A DNA stretch of 60,000 bases from Bolinopsis microptera (taxonomy: Eukaryota > Ctenophora > Tentaculata > Lobata > Bolinopsidae), in assembly GCF_026151205.1 (NCBI RefSeq), contig NC_087076.1:19091919-19151918 (forward strand), given 5' to 3'. Below are positions 24,401 through 34,480 of this stretch, piece by piece. The position numbers were made by a program, and so were the translations under genes. Position 1 is the first letter of the stretch, and each line of letters opens with the position of its first letter. Below the pieces are notes generated by a model, which ran no database searches, was not told the DNA's origin, and saw only the letters and a program-made list of their open reading frames with translations.

Positions 24401-27400
24401 AGTGTCGACTCTTCTATACAACTACAGGTGAGTAGCTTTACAGTTTTGTAGGCACTACAGTTACACTGATGACTGAAACATTAAAAGTTGGGAATTCATC
24501 TTATAACTTTTTCGTCGAACACAGAACATATGCATAGTATAGTTTATGATCACATCTGAATTTAATCAATGAAGAAGTCTATGTTTAAATATTAAGCATT
24601 GGGTTTAAATATCCGTTAAAAGCATAAATGTATTAAATTAGTGGTTTTGTATTTTCACTCCAAAATGTCATGTAATTCCCCTCTCCTCCTCTTATCTCCT
24701 CTTATCTCCTCCTCTTATTCCGCACTCTCCCAGACGGACGAGGTGAAAGGAGTGAAGCTACTCTTACAACCTGGCACTGACGTGGGACTCCTCTACTCAG
24801 AGTCCGAGTGTCACATTATCACTCTCACTTCAGGTACCTACTACTTTCCTTAGATTATCTTGTTTGTTAGTGAGGCCATCATTAACCTGGCTGTTATTAT
24901 TAATGAAAATGTGAATATTTGTTTGTTCGGAGACCCACAAATGGGGCGGGTATATTTATAATTAACAATGTAATCCTGTGACCAGGTGTCACGGTACCAG
25001 TAGTACTAGAGGGTGACGAGGTGGTCAGTGCGCTGATAACTACCGGAGACATCAACCTCATCACCAAGTAAGTGTACTTACTACTGTGTCTAATGATGGG
25101 TAGTAACAGTTCTGTGATGTTGAATTTGCTAGCCCACATAGAATGCTAAGAATGTAGATAAAGCACACAATATTTAAATATTATTACAAGTTAGTTGTAT
25201 CGTACTGTTTTGCTACATACATTGGTCAGCAATCAGTGATACTGTTATTAATTATGCATGTACTGCAGGCAGAATGGACTAGTAAAGCTAACGGTAAAGG
25301 ACGTGAAAGCAGCAGTGAGCAACCTGAATATCTCTAGCAGCGAAGGGGACGAATACAGAACAGTCGAGAAGAAGTTTCTTGGAGCTTTCAAATGTTTTAT
25401 AGAGTTCAACGAGACTCAGGATCAGGCCACATTGCAGGTTGGACTTATTTTATAACAGCGCGGCGGATACATTTTACATGTTTTGTGTTGGTACCATATT
25501 ATATAGTTCTGCTATCGCATGTGTATTGATTTGTATTGAGAGGCAGCAATATGTAAACAGCAATAGGGCTTGTATCCCAAAATCAAAGATTTATTTGTGA
25601 TTTAAAGATTATGGCCTGGTATTTTTCAACGAGGCAAAAACAATAATTAGTCTCTTTATTTGTTTATTATATATTTTGATAAGTAACTCCTCCTTTTCAG
25701 GATATCCTAGGAACACAAGATGTTGAGATGATCAGTAGAGTGCTGAGTGAAACAGGAGAGTATCTGATAACCTCAGCCCCAGCAGCTGACCCTCGCTGGG
25801 GTGGTACTGATGCCAACCTTCCTGTTACTCTAGGTACTTAATATTTATCACTTTTATAAATGGCTTTAGCTCGCTGGGGTGGTACTGATGCCAACCTTCC
25901 TGTTACTCTGGGTACTTAATATTTATCACTTTTATAAATGGCTTTAGCTCGCTGGGGTGGTACTGATTCCAACCTTCCTGTTACTCTGGGTACTTAATAT
26001 TTATCACTTTTATAAATGGCTTTAGCTCGCTGGGGTGGTACTGATGCCAACCTTCCTGTTACTCTAGGTACTTAATATTTATCACTTTTATAAATGGCTT
26101 TAGCTCGCTGGGGTGGTACTGATGCCAACCTTCCTGTTACTCTGGGTACTTAATATTTATCACTTTTATAAATGGCTTTAGCTCGCTGGGGTGGTACTGA
26201 TGCCAACCTTCCTGTTACTCTAGGTACTTAATATTTATCACTTTTATAAATGGCTTTAGCTCGCTGGGGTGGTACTGATGCCAACCTTCCTGTTACTCTA
26301 GGTACTTAATATTTATCACTTTTATAAATGGCTTTAGCTAGCTGGGGTGGTACTGATGCCAACCTTCATGTTACTCTAGGTACTTAATATTTATCACTTT
26401 TATAAATGGCTTTAGCTCGCTGGGGTGGCATGGTACTGATGCCAACCTTCCTGTTACTCTAGGTACTTAATATTTATCACTTTTATAAATGGCTTTAGCT
26501 CGCTGGGGTGGTACTGATGCCAACCTTCATGTTACTCTAGGTACTTAATATTTATCACTTTTATAAATGGCTTTAGCTAGCTGGGGTGGTACTGATTCCA
26601 ACCTTCCTGTTATTCTGGGTACTTAATATTTATCACTTTTATAAATGGCATTAGCTCATGTTTAATGTATCAGTGAATGCTGTATGCGCCGGGGAAATTT
26701 CATCTTCAAAACCTGAAAATGGGACAGGAAATGGGAGAATATGATTTTTTTATTTTGTCGGGCATTTTGACTTCCAGTACGTCAATTTGATCTCATACCA
26801 TCCTCAGATAACTGACTAATTGGTCACTGGACAAAAAGTCCATCAAATCTGTCAAATTTGTGTTCAGAAATTTTCATATTTGCTTGCTTACAAAGTCATA
26901 ATAACAGAACTCCCCTTAATTTAGTACTCACCATTTTTCTTCTGAAGTATCGATGAATACTTTAAATTGTTCTTCTCCAGGACTCCAGATAGAAGAACGA
27001 ATCAGGAGGCTACAAGGACTGTTGCAGTTTGTAGTTGTTACTGGTTACTATGACAGTTTAGTCTCTGAAGAGGACAACATTGCTCTCAGACTCCTTCAAT
27101 ATGTGGAGAAGTGTCTCGTTGCTAAGGTATAGTAACCATAGTAACACCCTAGTAACACCTTAGTAACCCTAGTAACACCCTAGTAACCATAGTAACACCC
27201 TAGTCCCTAGCTACACCCTAGTAACCATAGAAATACCCCTATTAACCACTAACCATGTTACCATAGTAATGCCATAGTTATATTAGTTATATTACTCCCT
27301 ATCTCTCCCTCTATTTTGAGTAGTCACTCTAATAATTCTATTAACTCATGATCATGGCTAAGGTCTCTTCTAACACCAGGATACAACTACAAACTGTGTT

Positions 27401-29876
27401 TTTCAGAAAAAATTGTCTTTTCTCAACAACAACAAAAATTGTCTTTTCTCAGATGTTTTGCAGCAGTAACTGTGCTCTATTGCGTAGAGCTATTAGTGAG
27501 TCAGCTGCGCTCTTCAAGACTGATCAGACTCAGGTCTCTTCTGAAGACATTGTGTTCAGGTTAGTTCAAGGATGACAGCTATAACGACAGCTGGTGATTT
27601 TCCATACTTCATAGTTTTTTTCCGGGATTCTGACTTTCAGCACCTCAATCGTGTCTTATGCCATCCATTTCCAGGGAGATTTCGTCAACTTTAAAATATA
27701 GTACAGATCGACAAGAATACCCCTTCCCTAAAATGAATTATATAACTCTGCCTATCCCCTCAGTAACATCAAAAAGATCGAAGTAGTGTACGGGGCACTT
27801 GCGGAGGGCCAGAACACAGTACTGTCCAGTAAAGCCGAGAGCGAGGCTGTCGTACAAGATCTGTTTGTGAGCGTGGAGGTTATCCAGCAGACTTTTGATG
27901 CTCTTCTCTCCTGGAGGGAACAATCCCGTCAGCTTTACGAGCTAGGTTAGTTTTAGGTGGAGTTATTTAAGACTTGCAGTGATAAAGTGTGATCCTCTTT
28001 TTGGACGGGAACCAATTTTAAGGTGCTAATATCTACCGTCTGCCCCACAGCCGTGAAGCCAGGCACATTGACATGGTGTGACACAGACGAGATAAGGACA
28101 ATGTTAACTGCTCAGGTGCACATCGCACTTGACACTGTCCTTAATGAAGTGGACGAGGATGGACGATATCAGGTGGGTAGCACAAATTACATGGTACATG
28201 GTACATGGTACATGGTACATGGTACATGGTACATGGTACATGGTACATGGTTTATAATAGAACCCTTCTTATTGTTTCGGAATAGCAGATTCAATATTAC
28301 AGTAGATACCATGTTCTAACTATTTTAATGTTTGTATGACGTATGTTCACCATTACTCACTCTGTGTTCCATCATTTAGGTACTGCTGGTGTCGGCTAGT
28401 CTAGCTGAGTCAGTTCTAAAGCTGTATCAAGACCTGATAGGGAGACTTCCTCCCAGTGACAACAGAACTGCTAACTTACAGACCGAGTTCGAGAGGCGCC
28501 GTCACTCGTTGATACAGCCGTTTGTAGAACTCAAGATCTACCAGATAGCTTTCACCCTAGCTGAGCAGTTTCAACACTTTACTCTGTTAGTGCAGCTGTG
28601 TGAGGACACTAAGGACATGGTTAAGCTGAGATCACTCTCTGCTGAACATCCTGGATTTGCCGAGGTAGATACACTTTTTGACTGTTACATACAATTTTAA
28701 ATGAGGAAAATTATTCTTCATCGTTTCTGAATCTTATTTCTTTGGTGTTTTAAATGTCGAGCTTTTTGAAATCCCCCGAACTCACGTTACCCACTTTTTA
28801 TAGGTAGCGTACAATTGGTATCTAGCACAAGGCAAGCAGAGTCGTCTGCTGACCGCCAACGTGGCGGACCCTCAAAAGTTAACAAAATTCCTCACCTCAC
28901 AACCACATCTGAAGTGGATACACCAGTTGGGGAGCAAGGACTATGCCACAGCTGGACAGACCCTGGCTAAACTCGGTAATTTAGCTTTTTCCAAATTCCA
29001 ACCGCCTTGGATTAGAAACAGTGTTGTTAGTGAGCAAAAAGCGTTTAACTGTTGAACAAATCGTTTAGATTAAGATTTTCTTCCGAATTCAAAGTTCTAT
29101 ATGAACAACCAAAAGTTACATGTATTTAGAACGTAGACCTTCATCATCTCAATATTTGATATTTTGTTCACGGGCAGCCCCTAGAAACGTGTGCTTACTG
29201 TTTAAATACTTACGTGTATGCCTCAGCCATCAAACTAAACTGTCCTACCCCAGGTTTAGAAGAAACGGAGCTGTTATCTCGTAAAAAGACACTGCTCAGT
29301 ATTAGCAAGCTCTCATTCCTGGCAGACGGCCAAGATGCCGAATCAGAGGACATCTTGACAATAAACCGACATTTAGAGACGGTCACGCACCAGGAGAGGA
29401 TGAAGCCGGGAGTGATAGAGAACGCGGGACTGATGCCGGAAAACATGGCCCCTATCTCGTGTCCTGACCTAATCAGACTGTGTGTAGGGGACTACAACCC
29501 TAACCTGGAGGATATGGACGTTAAAAAGGCCCTGGATCTGCTGCAGGGCGCGGCAGAAGACGACACTGTCAGCAATGAAGTGTTTGAGAAACTCAGATTG
29601 GAGATCTGGTGTGCGGTGATCATGAAGGATGACTGGTGGACTAAGTGTCATCTGGTGGCTCCCGATCAGATCGAACAGACTTTGTTTTACCGGGCTGTAA
29701 TTCTGGCGTACAACTCAGGAATGTTGGTGTCCCACTTCCTGCCCACAGTGGACCAGCTCCTGGGTCTGGAGACGTGGGGTGAGGTGTTTGTGGAGGAGGG
29801 TCGGAGGAAGCAGTTTGAGTATATCCTGAGGTCGGGCTACGAGCAGATGTCTACCCTGGGTCTTGTCAGTCACTAG
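9437..29876 (+). CDS. NUP133: Nucleoporin NUP133
   Basis: Seventeen exons join in a single frame of about 1008 codons: 9437-9548, 9651-9917, 10122-10322, 10592-10728, 24070-24140, 24310-24427, 24734-24833, 24986-25067, 25269-25437, 25701-25833, 26981-27126, 27453-27559, 27764-27945, 28051-28172, 28380-28664, 28804-28975 and 29254-29876. NUP133 is the tip subunit of the Y-shaped (NUP107-160) scaffold of the nuclear pore. Recognisable family landmarks are the Ser/Arg-rich N-terminus, a beta-propeller segment containing GLSRRVSSMF, the DPRW motif before the alpha-solenoid, and the C-terminal DVKKALDLL and FEYILRSGYE blocks. Human NUP133 is 1156 residues, so this model is shorter, partly in the propeller. 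Exon 1's donor (TTG|GTGGAA) is weak and was chosen because it keeps frame. AATAAA lies at 30087. The gene is unusual for its 13.3-kb intron 4 and the repeat array after exon 10. Confidence 0.9.
11215..11899 (+). pseudogene. Coiled coil plus fucolectin/F5-8C-like domain, frameshifted
   Basis: Two overlapping frames together read like one protein. The first (from about 11215) gives QEEILSLRGDMQDML and the second (from about 11312) a helical stretch, then a galactose-binding-like domain with VTWQNHTEISG, RINLGAKFKIHSVKIWNR, MCCCQDRAVG and LEVQVFG. The order 'x-LG-x(5)-I-x-S-V-x-I-x-N-R-x-x-C-C' and the terminal 'E-V-x-V-F-G' fit fucolectin/F5-8 type C beta-sandwich lectins. Neither frame has an ATG with a signal peptide. 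A one-base shift near 11305-11312 separates the halves, so this is a decayed copy, a single sequence error, or an exon of a gene whose start I cannot find. It lies in NUP133 intron 4 on the same strand. Confidence 0.5.
12601..15889. mobile_element. Foldback element with ~1.37-kb inverted arms
   Basis: The left arm (12601 to about 13972) and right arm (about 14535-15889) are reverse complements over nearly their whole length, with scattered substitutions and small indels such as an extra block after AAAAGTGG on the left. Both outer ends read TAGTAAGGGGAAAAGTGG inward. A 3-bp GAA lies just outside each end and may be the target duplication. The central ~560 bp is not palindromic, but 14465-14530 repeats part of the right arm (14716-14780). 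No transposase is visible. Arm divergence argues against an assembly artefact. It is inserted in NUP133 intron 4, just downstream of the antisense PAN gene. Confidence 0.75.
15969..15974 (-). terminator. AATAAA polyadenylation signal of the nested PAN gene
   Basis: TTTATT on the plus strand reads AATAAA on the minus strand, 27 bp beyond the TAG that ends the PAN gene's last exon. It lies only about 80 bp outside the foldback element. Confidence 0.55.
16001..17363 (-). CDS. Small secreted PAN/apple-like protein, nested antisense gene
   Basis: Four minus-strand coding exons join in frame: 17363-17261, 17029-16757, 16497-16441 and 16041-16001, about 157 residues. Upstream of the ATG an acceptor (ctcttgcag) at about 17412 implies a non-coding first exon. 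Residues 1-31 form a signal peptide with hydrophobic core WTLLVQICFLMCSAV. The mature part has the spaced cysteines of a PAN/apple-like fold (TTCRSSGADF, LCVDHCLQLPECIAVTF, QGCYAKAGGW, VNVTC), then a short tail with two more cysteines. PAN domains bind protein or carbohydrate, so an extracellular adhesive or lectin role is plausible but unproved. The last 14-codon exon is supported by a good acceptor and an AATAAA 27 bp beyond the stop. The whole gene lies inside NUP133 intron 4, transcribed opposite to it. Confidence 0.6.
18150..18885 (-). pseudogene. LINE reverse-transcriptase 3' fragment
   Basis: Reading right to left on the minus strand: IALISEDMDKANEFLLRVE, SAAASVVLHINEGKTKVM, FIYLGSW, SVLLYGSETWTVTKAQEKSL, RRLKMAGRCIRHPE and, after a frameshift, LWEPVHGRAQQGRPRQS and ELRTLMRDRDIW. 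These are consecutive landmarks after the polymerase active site in animal non-LTR endonuclease-reverse-transcriptases. The catalytic YADD region is missing because the copy is 5'-truncated at about 18885, close to the MULE insertion at 18907. At least two frame changes make it dead. Confidence 0.8.
19690..19895 (+). repeat. Left internal inverted array of CTAGAGCGG motifs
   Basis: About eight copies of a motif close to CTAGAGCGG occur here, mixed with GTCAAATCGCCAGG blocks. The inverted counterpart at 23463-23585 has about four motif copies in the same order read from the other end. Subterminal motif arrays of this kind are often transposase-binding sites. That function is inferred. Confidence 0.65.
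20666..20827. promoter_or_regulatory. Cluster of CACGTG palindromes
   Basis: GTCACGTGAC at 20666-20675, ATCACGTGAC at 20686-20695, GTCACGTGAT at 20715-20724 and CACGTG at 20822-20827. The 10-bp GTCACGTGAC form is the optimal site for bHLH-leucine-zipper factors of the USF/MITF-TFE type. It lies inside the MULE-like element upstream of its coding relic, so it could be the element's own promoter. Confidence 0.35.
21336..21865 (+). repeat. Tandem repeat, ~177-bp unit, three copies
   Basis: The string GCATGCAGGAGAGGGACAAA recurs at 21336, 21513 and 21689, each followed by the same block containing TAAGCGCCCATTAAAATAGG and CATCCACATGGGACTCA. The third copy is diverged and runs into the start of the coding relic. 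Confidence 0.9.
21840..23352 (+). pseudogene. Decayed MULE-type transposase
   Basis: Two open segments flank a frame-broken middle. The first (about 21853-22311) begins MDTTTLAPFFAIRQVGFEAQ and is not recognised with confidence. Between them QLAFLPVDDVLPSFVELLDL appears near 22845-22910, and after a frame change the last segment (22951-23352) reads NYFMTNWVQGV, ARFPPQSWNLVDRT, FNRKFASMLGHSYSTIWTFL and ends FEDI. The order 'LAFLPxxDV..F..L', 'FPPxxWN', 'F(N)xxFxxxLGHxxxTIWxFL' is what I know from the C-terminal part of animal MULE transposases. The catalytic DDE core cannot be read. A 19-bp repeat at 22356-22508 further disrupts the gene. Confidence 0.6.
22356..22508 (+). repeat. 19-bp tandem repeat (TTACAGTATAACCCCCTAG)
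   Basis: About eight copies of an 18-19 bp unit, the length difference being five versus four C. It lies inside the MULE-like element. Confidence 0.9.
23463..23585 (-). repeat. Right internal inverted array of the MULE-like element
   Basis: This is the reverse-complement counterpart of 19690-19895. It shares CTCAAATTTCTAACCGCTC, GGTACCGCTCTAG and TACCCTGGCGATTTGAC blocks. It is shorter than the left array because one internal block is missing. Confidence 0.65.
25870..26654 (+). repeat. 78-bp minisatellite copying the exon-10/intron-10 border of NUP133
   Basis: Ten units follow exon 10, starting at 25870, 25948, 26026, 26104, 26182, 26260, 26338, 26416, 26499 and 26577. Each repeats the last ~42 nt of exon 10 plus the first 36 nt of intron 10. 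Every unit therefore contains CTTTAG, a 42-nt stretch coding (A)RWGGTDANLPVTL, and a donor-like GTACTT. All spacings are exactly 78 bp except one unit with 5 extra bases. Variants include GATTCC for GATGCC and CTTCATG for CTTCCTG. Confidence 0.95.
27127..27290 (+). repeat. Degenerate AGTAACACCCT repeat in NUP133 intron 11
   Basis: Starting right after the exon 11 donor, TAGTAACACCCTAGTAACC-type units of about 9-10 bp repeat imperfectly. Confidence 0.75.
28187..28250 (+). repeat. 7-bp microsatellite (ACATGGT)n in NUP133 intron 14
   Basis: About nine tandem copies of ACATGGT lie close behind the donor of exon 14 (CAG|gtgggt at 28172). Confidence 0.9.
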
Positions 29877-30329
29877 GAGGAGTGGAGTATTTTTATGTAA
29901 TTTATTGTTTATAAATCTTCATCAATGATAACGGAAGAATAATACTTCGTCACTTTTTCTGTGTTAACTGTTAAATATTGATAGTTCACGGCTGGTTTCC
30001 GACGCATGTTTGCCCTTTTATTTGGTTGAGTTGATAAACCTTAAAAACACTTCTTCTTGGGTTATCCAAACAATAATTTTATTGACAATAAATGAACTAT
30101 GACTATTTGTATTTATATTTCGTTTAGTATCGATTTACCATCTATTCAATATACATTTTCTTTTATAATGTATCGCTCATCTTTTTTTGAACGGATAAAA
30201 TTATCCGACGTAAAAAAATGATGACATACGTCACTATATACGTCGCCAAATAATTAACATTGAAGCTTGAAGCACCGTAGGAAATTGGAGTAGGTCAAAC
30301 ATTTAAGAACCAAGAGATGAGAGAAGTAG

Positions 30330-30425
30330 TAACTTTTTGTATCACGTCGTGAACCCCACTGTCGTTTCACTGTAGCGTTTCTACGATACGGGGAGCTGCG
30401 CACTCGTGCGCGGCGGGTCATAACT
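30330..30425 (-). repeat. Dispersed GC-rich repeat (partner at 3015-3125)
   Basis: This is an inverted relative of the 3015-3125 repeat, recognisable by GCGCACTCGTGCGCGG and the AACCCCACTGTCGTTTCACT block. The rest of 29877-30700 shows only the NUP133 3' UTR and AT-rich sequence. Confidence 0.45.
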
Positions 30426-30699
30426 CATACAAGTACAACGTATGACAAGTAACTTGTAACTTGTAAGTCTTCAAATCCATTCAATATCCATTGATCATGT
30501 ATATTGTAAGATGTGGTTGATTCAAGGTATAATGTTTTAAATTGAGATGATGTATTGATTTCTAATAAAATTAAAATATGAAATCAAATAATAATGATAT
30601 ACTACATAATAGCAACAAATTGCTCGATATCATTACCAAAGTATTTCGCAACAACGAACAGGTACTCAATGATCAATCTCACCACATTCCTTGATACTG

Positions 30700-31100
30700 A
30701 TTACTGATAGCACGAACCTTAAACTGACCCAATCTTCGCTTTGAACTTTAAGAAACCGCCCAACATACAACCGTTGGTACAACCTGCAGAGACTAGAGAA
30801 GCATCTGTTTCGTCCAGCAGTCATGTCGTCATCTAATAGTAATAAATAGCTAAATATCGTCCTTCCGCAATACCTATATCTTTATTTTTGCTTACAACCA
30901 AATCTAACAAACCATTCTCGATTGATTGTGTGACAGTGGTGACTAAAACCTCCAAACGTCCACATCTCATAGTCATTTTGAGGCTAGCCAAGTCGATAAG
31001 AACTAACCTCGGTCATGACTTACCATTTGTTGTTTACGATGACGGCCCTGATGACTTATGGTTATCTGAAGAAACTAGACAATAAATTGCAGAGTATGAC
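30700..31100. pseudogene. Rearranged pseudogene copy of the GT12 glycosyltransferase
   Basis: 30905-31100 on the plus strand copies the part of the downstream gene encoding CVTVVTKTSKRPHL through DDGPDDL (source about 35560-35730), with small insertions and a stop TAA after ETRQ. 30700-30885 is the next part of the same gene (source about 35752-36010), but on the minus strand and with internal deletions. It includes the complement of GGTATTGCGGAAGGACGA and of ACCAACGGTTGT. The two pieces were therefore split and inverted relative to each other. Confidence 0.8.
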
Positions 31101-31639
31101 AAAAGTCCCCGTCCTTATAGTACGAAAATTAAGGTAAGAGACAGCTGACAGAGCGTGTTCTTAACACCATTAATATTATTTGACCTTGTTAGAATCTTGA
31201 AGCTTATTTATCCAGTCTCAGTTCCAAAGTTGAAAAGTGTATTTGAGCTAGAGTAAGGGCTCTGGGACTATACTTTGCATTTATCTGAGCGACTAAAGTC
31301 TAGGCAACTTGTCCAAGACGGTTTATAAATTCGATGGTTTTAGACAATTGCTTGTGTTCCAAATGGACTATTTATTGTGTTTCATAATCACGTTCTTTTT
31401 AACGGCAAGTTCCTGAATTGACAAAATCACTAGATCAGTAATTGACAGTCTCTCTAAGTCTAATTTTGGAGGGCTTCGACGCGCCGCGCAAACTAGCATT
31501 CTTGCTTCGCATCGAAACCCTGACAAGATCGTTGCTCTGCTTCGCAGAGCAACGATCTGGAAGGGTTGACATTGTCAATCAAAGTCTAATTGTTTTCCAA
31601 ACCATAACCTCAAAGTTAAATGGGACTTAACTGTACTTA

Positions 31640-33050
31640 CTAGCTTTTGAAAATGTCATTAAATCATGTTTTTAGCCATCCTCAGTTACTATAAGTATAC
31701 CTTGCATTTGTAAGATGGTCATTCAAGAAAAATTCAGTCAAAATAGTGAAATGTGGGTCCAGGGTCGGCGGAAAGCTGAAATTCGAACATGTCCTACACA
31801 CCGGTACTTACTGGGCGGCGCTCAGCCTGTCATTCCGCCGCGAATCTTTATTCATTATTTTTGTTTATGAAAATAATAGCCTGGGGTCCCCAGGTAAACC
31901 GGTACTGGACATATTCAACATTTTCATTGCATCAAAGTTTTCTCCAAATATATACTGCTTCCAGTACCTCGATGGTGACTTGTGCATTGTGTCACTGTCA
32001 CCGACCACACTGATTGGTTAGTGGTACTAGTAAAAATTTCAGTCAAAACCGCGAAATTTCGGTCAAGCACTCAAAGTCAAGGGGACGGCCGAAAAGCTCT
32101 TCTTCCAAAATCTTCGAAAAATCTCTTTTTTGTTTTTATATTCTGATGATTTTTCGTTTATCAAGGCTTTATTTGGGAATAGAACTTTGAGTAACTCAAT
32201 CGTGTCTTGTGCTATGCCCATCCTTAGTGACCTTGACTCTAAGATGGCAAGTACGTACGGTACGTACCTTTAAATTAGCTGTGCGGTACGTACTTAATAA
32301 AGTAGGCTGAAAGGTACAAATCCAGTTGATAGCAATGGAAACAATTAAAACTAGACGGTACGTGCGCAGATTAATCCAGAAGTAGAAGAATTGGAACCTT
32401 CGCGCGAAATTCTCAAAATTTTTTCTGCTTAAACAGTTGGCCTAAATAGTATTCATTCATGATTCAGTGTTTTAAGTTCTTCGTCAATTTGTGAGACCAA
32501 TTTTAGAGATTACAAGTATATTATGGACTAGCGTAGATTAAGATTGCGACCTGCAAGCTAGCTGAAAAGCTGGTGTTCGTATACTGCAACAAAAGGATGA
32601 AGCTTTGAGTTTAACGATAATTACAAGAAGTAGTAGTGTAGTACCGGTTAAGAGCGATCCGGTACACAAATTTTCCTCTTAAATCTTTTATTTTTTTAAC
32701 CACTGTGTTTATTTTCGACTAACGACTTCTATTTCAAAAATTATGATGATAATACTAATCAAAAATTGAAAGTAATTCACTGAAGTTGATTCTAAAAATT
32801 TGAAAAAAAAATTGTACTTTACAGTGCCTGTACGGTACGTACCTTTAAAAGTAGCTGTACCGTACGTACTTAAAGCCCTGTACCGTACGTACTTGCCATC
32901 TAAGGACCTTGTAAGATGGTCATTCAAGAAAAATTCCGTCAAAACATTGAAATTTGGGTCGCGGAAAGCTAAAATTCAAATATGTCCTACCGTGTACCGG
33001 CGGTAGGACATATTCAAAATTTTCATTGCATCAAAGATTTCTCCGGATAT
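31640..33050 (+). repeat. Dispersed repeat pair around the Harbinger MITE
   Basis: A block containing GTAAGATGGTCATTCAAG, AATGTGGGTC and TGCATCAAA..TTCTCC..ATACTGCTTCC occurs at about 31705-31985 and again at about 32910-33070. Related fragments are at 26760-26850, 27600-27690 and 48770-48900 (inverted). No coding capacity is evident, so this is a decayed dispersed repeat family. 31100-31640 has nothing I can name apart from a short inverted repeat near 31530-31558 (GATCGTTGCTCTGC and its complement). Confidence 0.5.
32243..32900. mobile_element. Harbinger/PIF-type MITE, TAA target duplication
   Basis: The 658-bp element begins GATGGCAAGTACGTACGGTA and ends with its reverse complement, and is flanked by TAA on both sides (32240-32242, 32901-32903). 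Subterminal palindromes GGTACGTACC and CCGTACGTAC are repeated at both ends. A 3-bp TAA/TTA duplication is characteristic of PIF/Harbinger. No transposase ORF is present. Confidence 0.75.
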
Positions 33051-33077
33051 ACTGCTTCCGGTACCTTGAACATGGTA

Positions 33078-33187
33078 GAGACATTCAGATAAGAAGCAAC
33101 ATATGCCAAAATGCCAATTAAATTGGCATTTTGGCATATGGCATATGTTGCTTCTTATCTGAATGTCTCTTCTTATCTGAATGTCTC
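33078..33187. repeat. Near-perfect hairpin, ~42-bp arms
   Basis: 33078-33119 (from GAGACATTCAGATAAGAAGC) pairs with 33121-33169, separated by one base and interrupted by a 7-bp GGCATAT duplication in the right arm. The last 18 bp (TTCTTATCTGAATGTCTC) is then repeated once more. No gene overlaps. Confidence 0.85.
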
Positions 33188-33826
33188 TACCAAAATTGGC
33201 AATTTTGGAGTTATCGGCCAAAAGTTTATTTTGGCCACGCAATGGCCCAATTTAAACTGTTAATGCCTTTTTATAGAATTAGAAACACGTTAAAGACTTC
33301 TAGTTTTAAGCTAGATGCGCGTTAACTAACTTTAAAATGTGATCACTGGCCGGGATGGAACTGTTTGTGAGTGAAATTGACACGATTATATATTATAGTT
33401 ATTTAATACTCATGCAATGGTGGCGCTCGGATCGGGGTACTCAACCTCATGACTTGATGGCTCCTACACTTCATGTGGCTCATACGCCTCTTTTTAAAAC
33501 ATTAGTTTAAGTTTCAAGTTTCAGATGTGAACACGTGTCATCAAAACACAAAGGCTATCGTACAGACAATCATCAAAGGCTACCGTTTTCAATTTTGCAC
33601 CACTCCAATGTAGTTCAACAATTGTTTTGATAGTAATAAAGTGACACCAGACGTGGCCTGGTACAAGTTAAGTTTCAATATAGTTTTAATACACAAGTAT
33701 TTTCAGTGCTATGGTGTATCATGGACATACTACTATATCATGGACATACTACTAGATTTTATTTTTATCAAATTCCGTAAAATTGACAGTGGCTTTATTT
33801 CATTCATTATCCTGGATAGTAGTGTC

Positions 33827-34480
33827 CTTCACCGTAGTCAGTAGTTTCACCGTAGTCAGTAGTGTCCTTCACCGTAGTCAGTACTGTCCTCCACCGTAGT
33901 CAGTAGTGGCATCCACCGTAGTCAGTAGTGTCCTTCACCGTAGTCAGTAGTGTCCTTCATCGTAGTCAGTAGTGTCCTTCACCGTAGTCAGTAGTGTCCT
34001 TCACCGTAGTCAGTAGTGTCCTTCACCGTAGTCAGTAGTGTCCTTCACCGTAGTCAGTAGTGTCCTCCACCGTAGTCAGTAGTGTCATCCACCGTAGTAC
34101 CAGTAGTGTCATTCACCGTAGTCAGTAGTGTCATTAACCGTAGTCAGTAGTGTCCTTCACCGACCACCGTAGTCAGTAGTGTCATTCACTGTAGTACCAG
34201 TAGTGTCCTCCACCGTAGTCAGTAGTGTCCTCCACCGTAGTCAGTAGTGTTATTCACCGTAGTCAGTAGTGTCCTCCACCGTACTCAGTAGTGTCCTCCA
34301 CCGTAGTCAGTAGTGTCCTTCACCGTAGTCAGTAGTGTCCTCCACCGTAGTCAGTAGTGTCCTTCACCGTAGTCAGTAGTGTCCTTCACCGTAGTCAGTA
34401 GTGTCCTCCACCGTAGTCAGTAGTGTCCTTCACCGTAGTCAGTAGTGTCCTTCACCGTAGTCAATAGTGTCCTCCACTGT
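33827..34480 (+). repeat. 22-bp minisatellite upstream of the glycosyltransferase
   Basis: About 29 copies of CAGTAGTGTCCTTCACCGTA plus GT, with CCTTCA/CCTCCA/CATTCA variants and a few indels. It ends some 290 bp before the glycosyltransferase ATG. Confidence 0.95.

Noticed and set aside
27406-27452. Earlier acceptor for NUP133 exon 12 at TTTTTCAG|AAAAAATTG
   Set aside because: It would leave phase 0 into an in-frame TAA. The acceptor at 27452 keeps the frame and fits the family.
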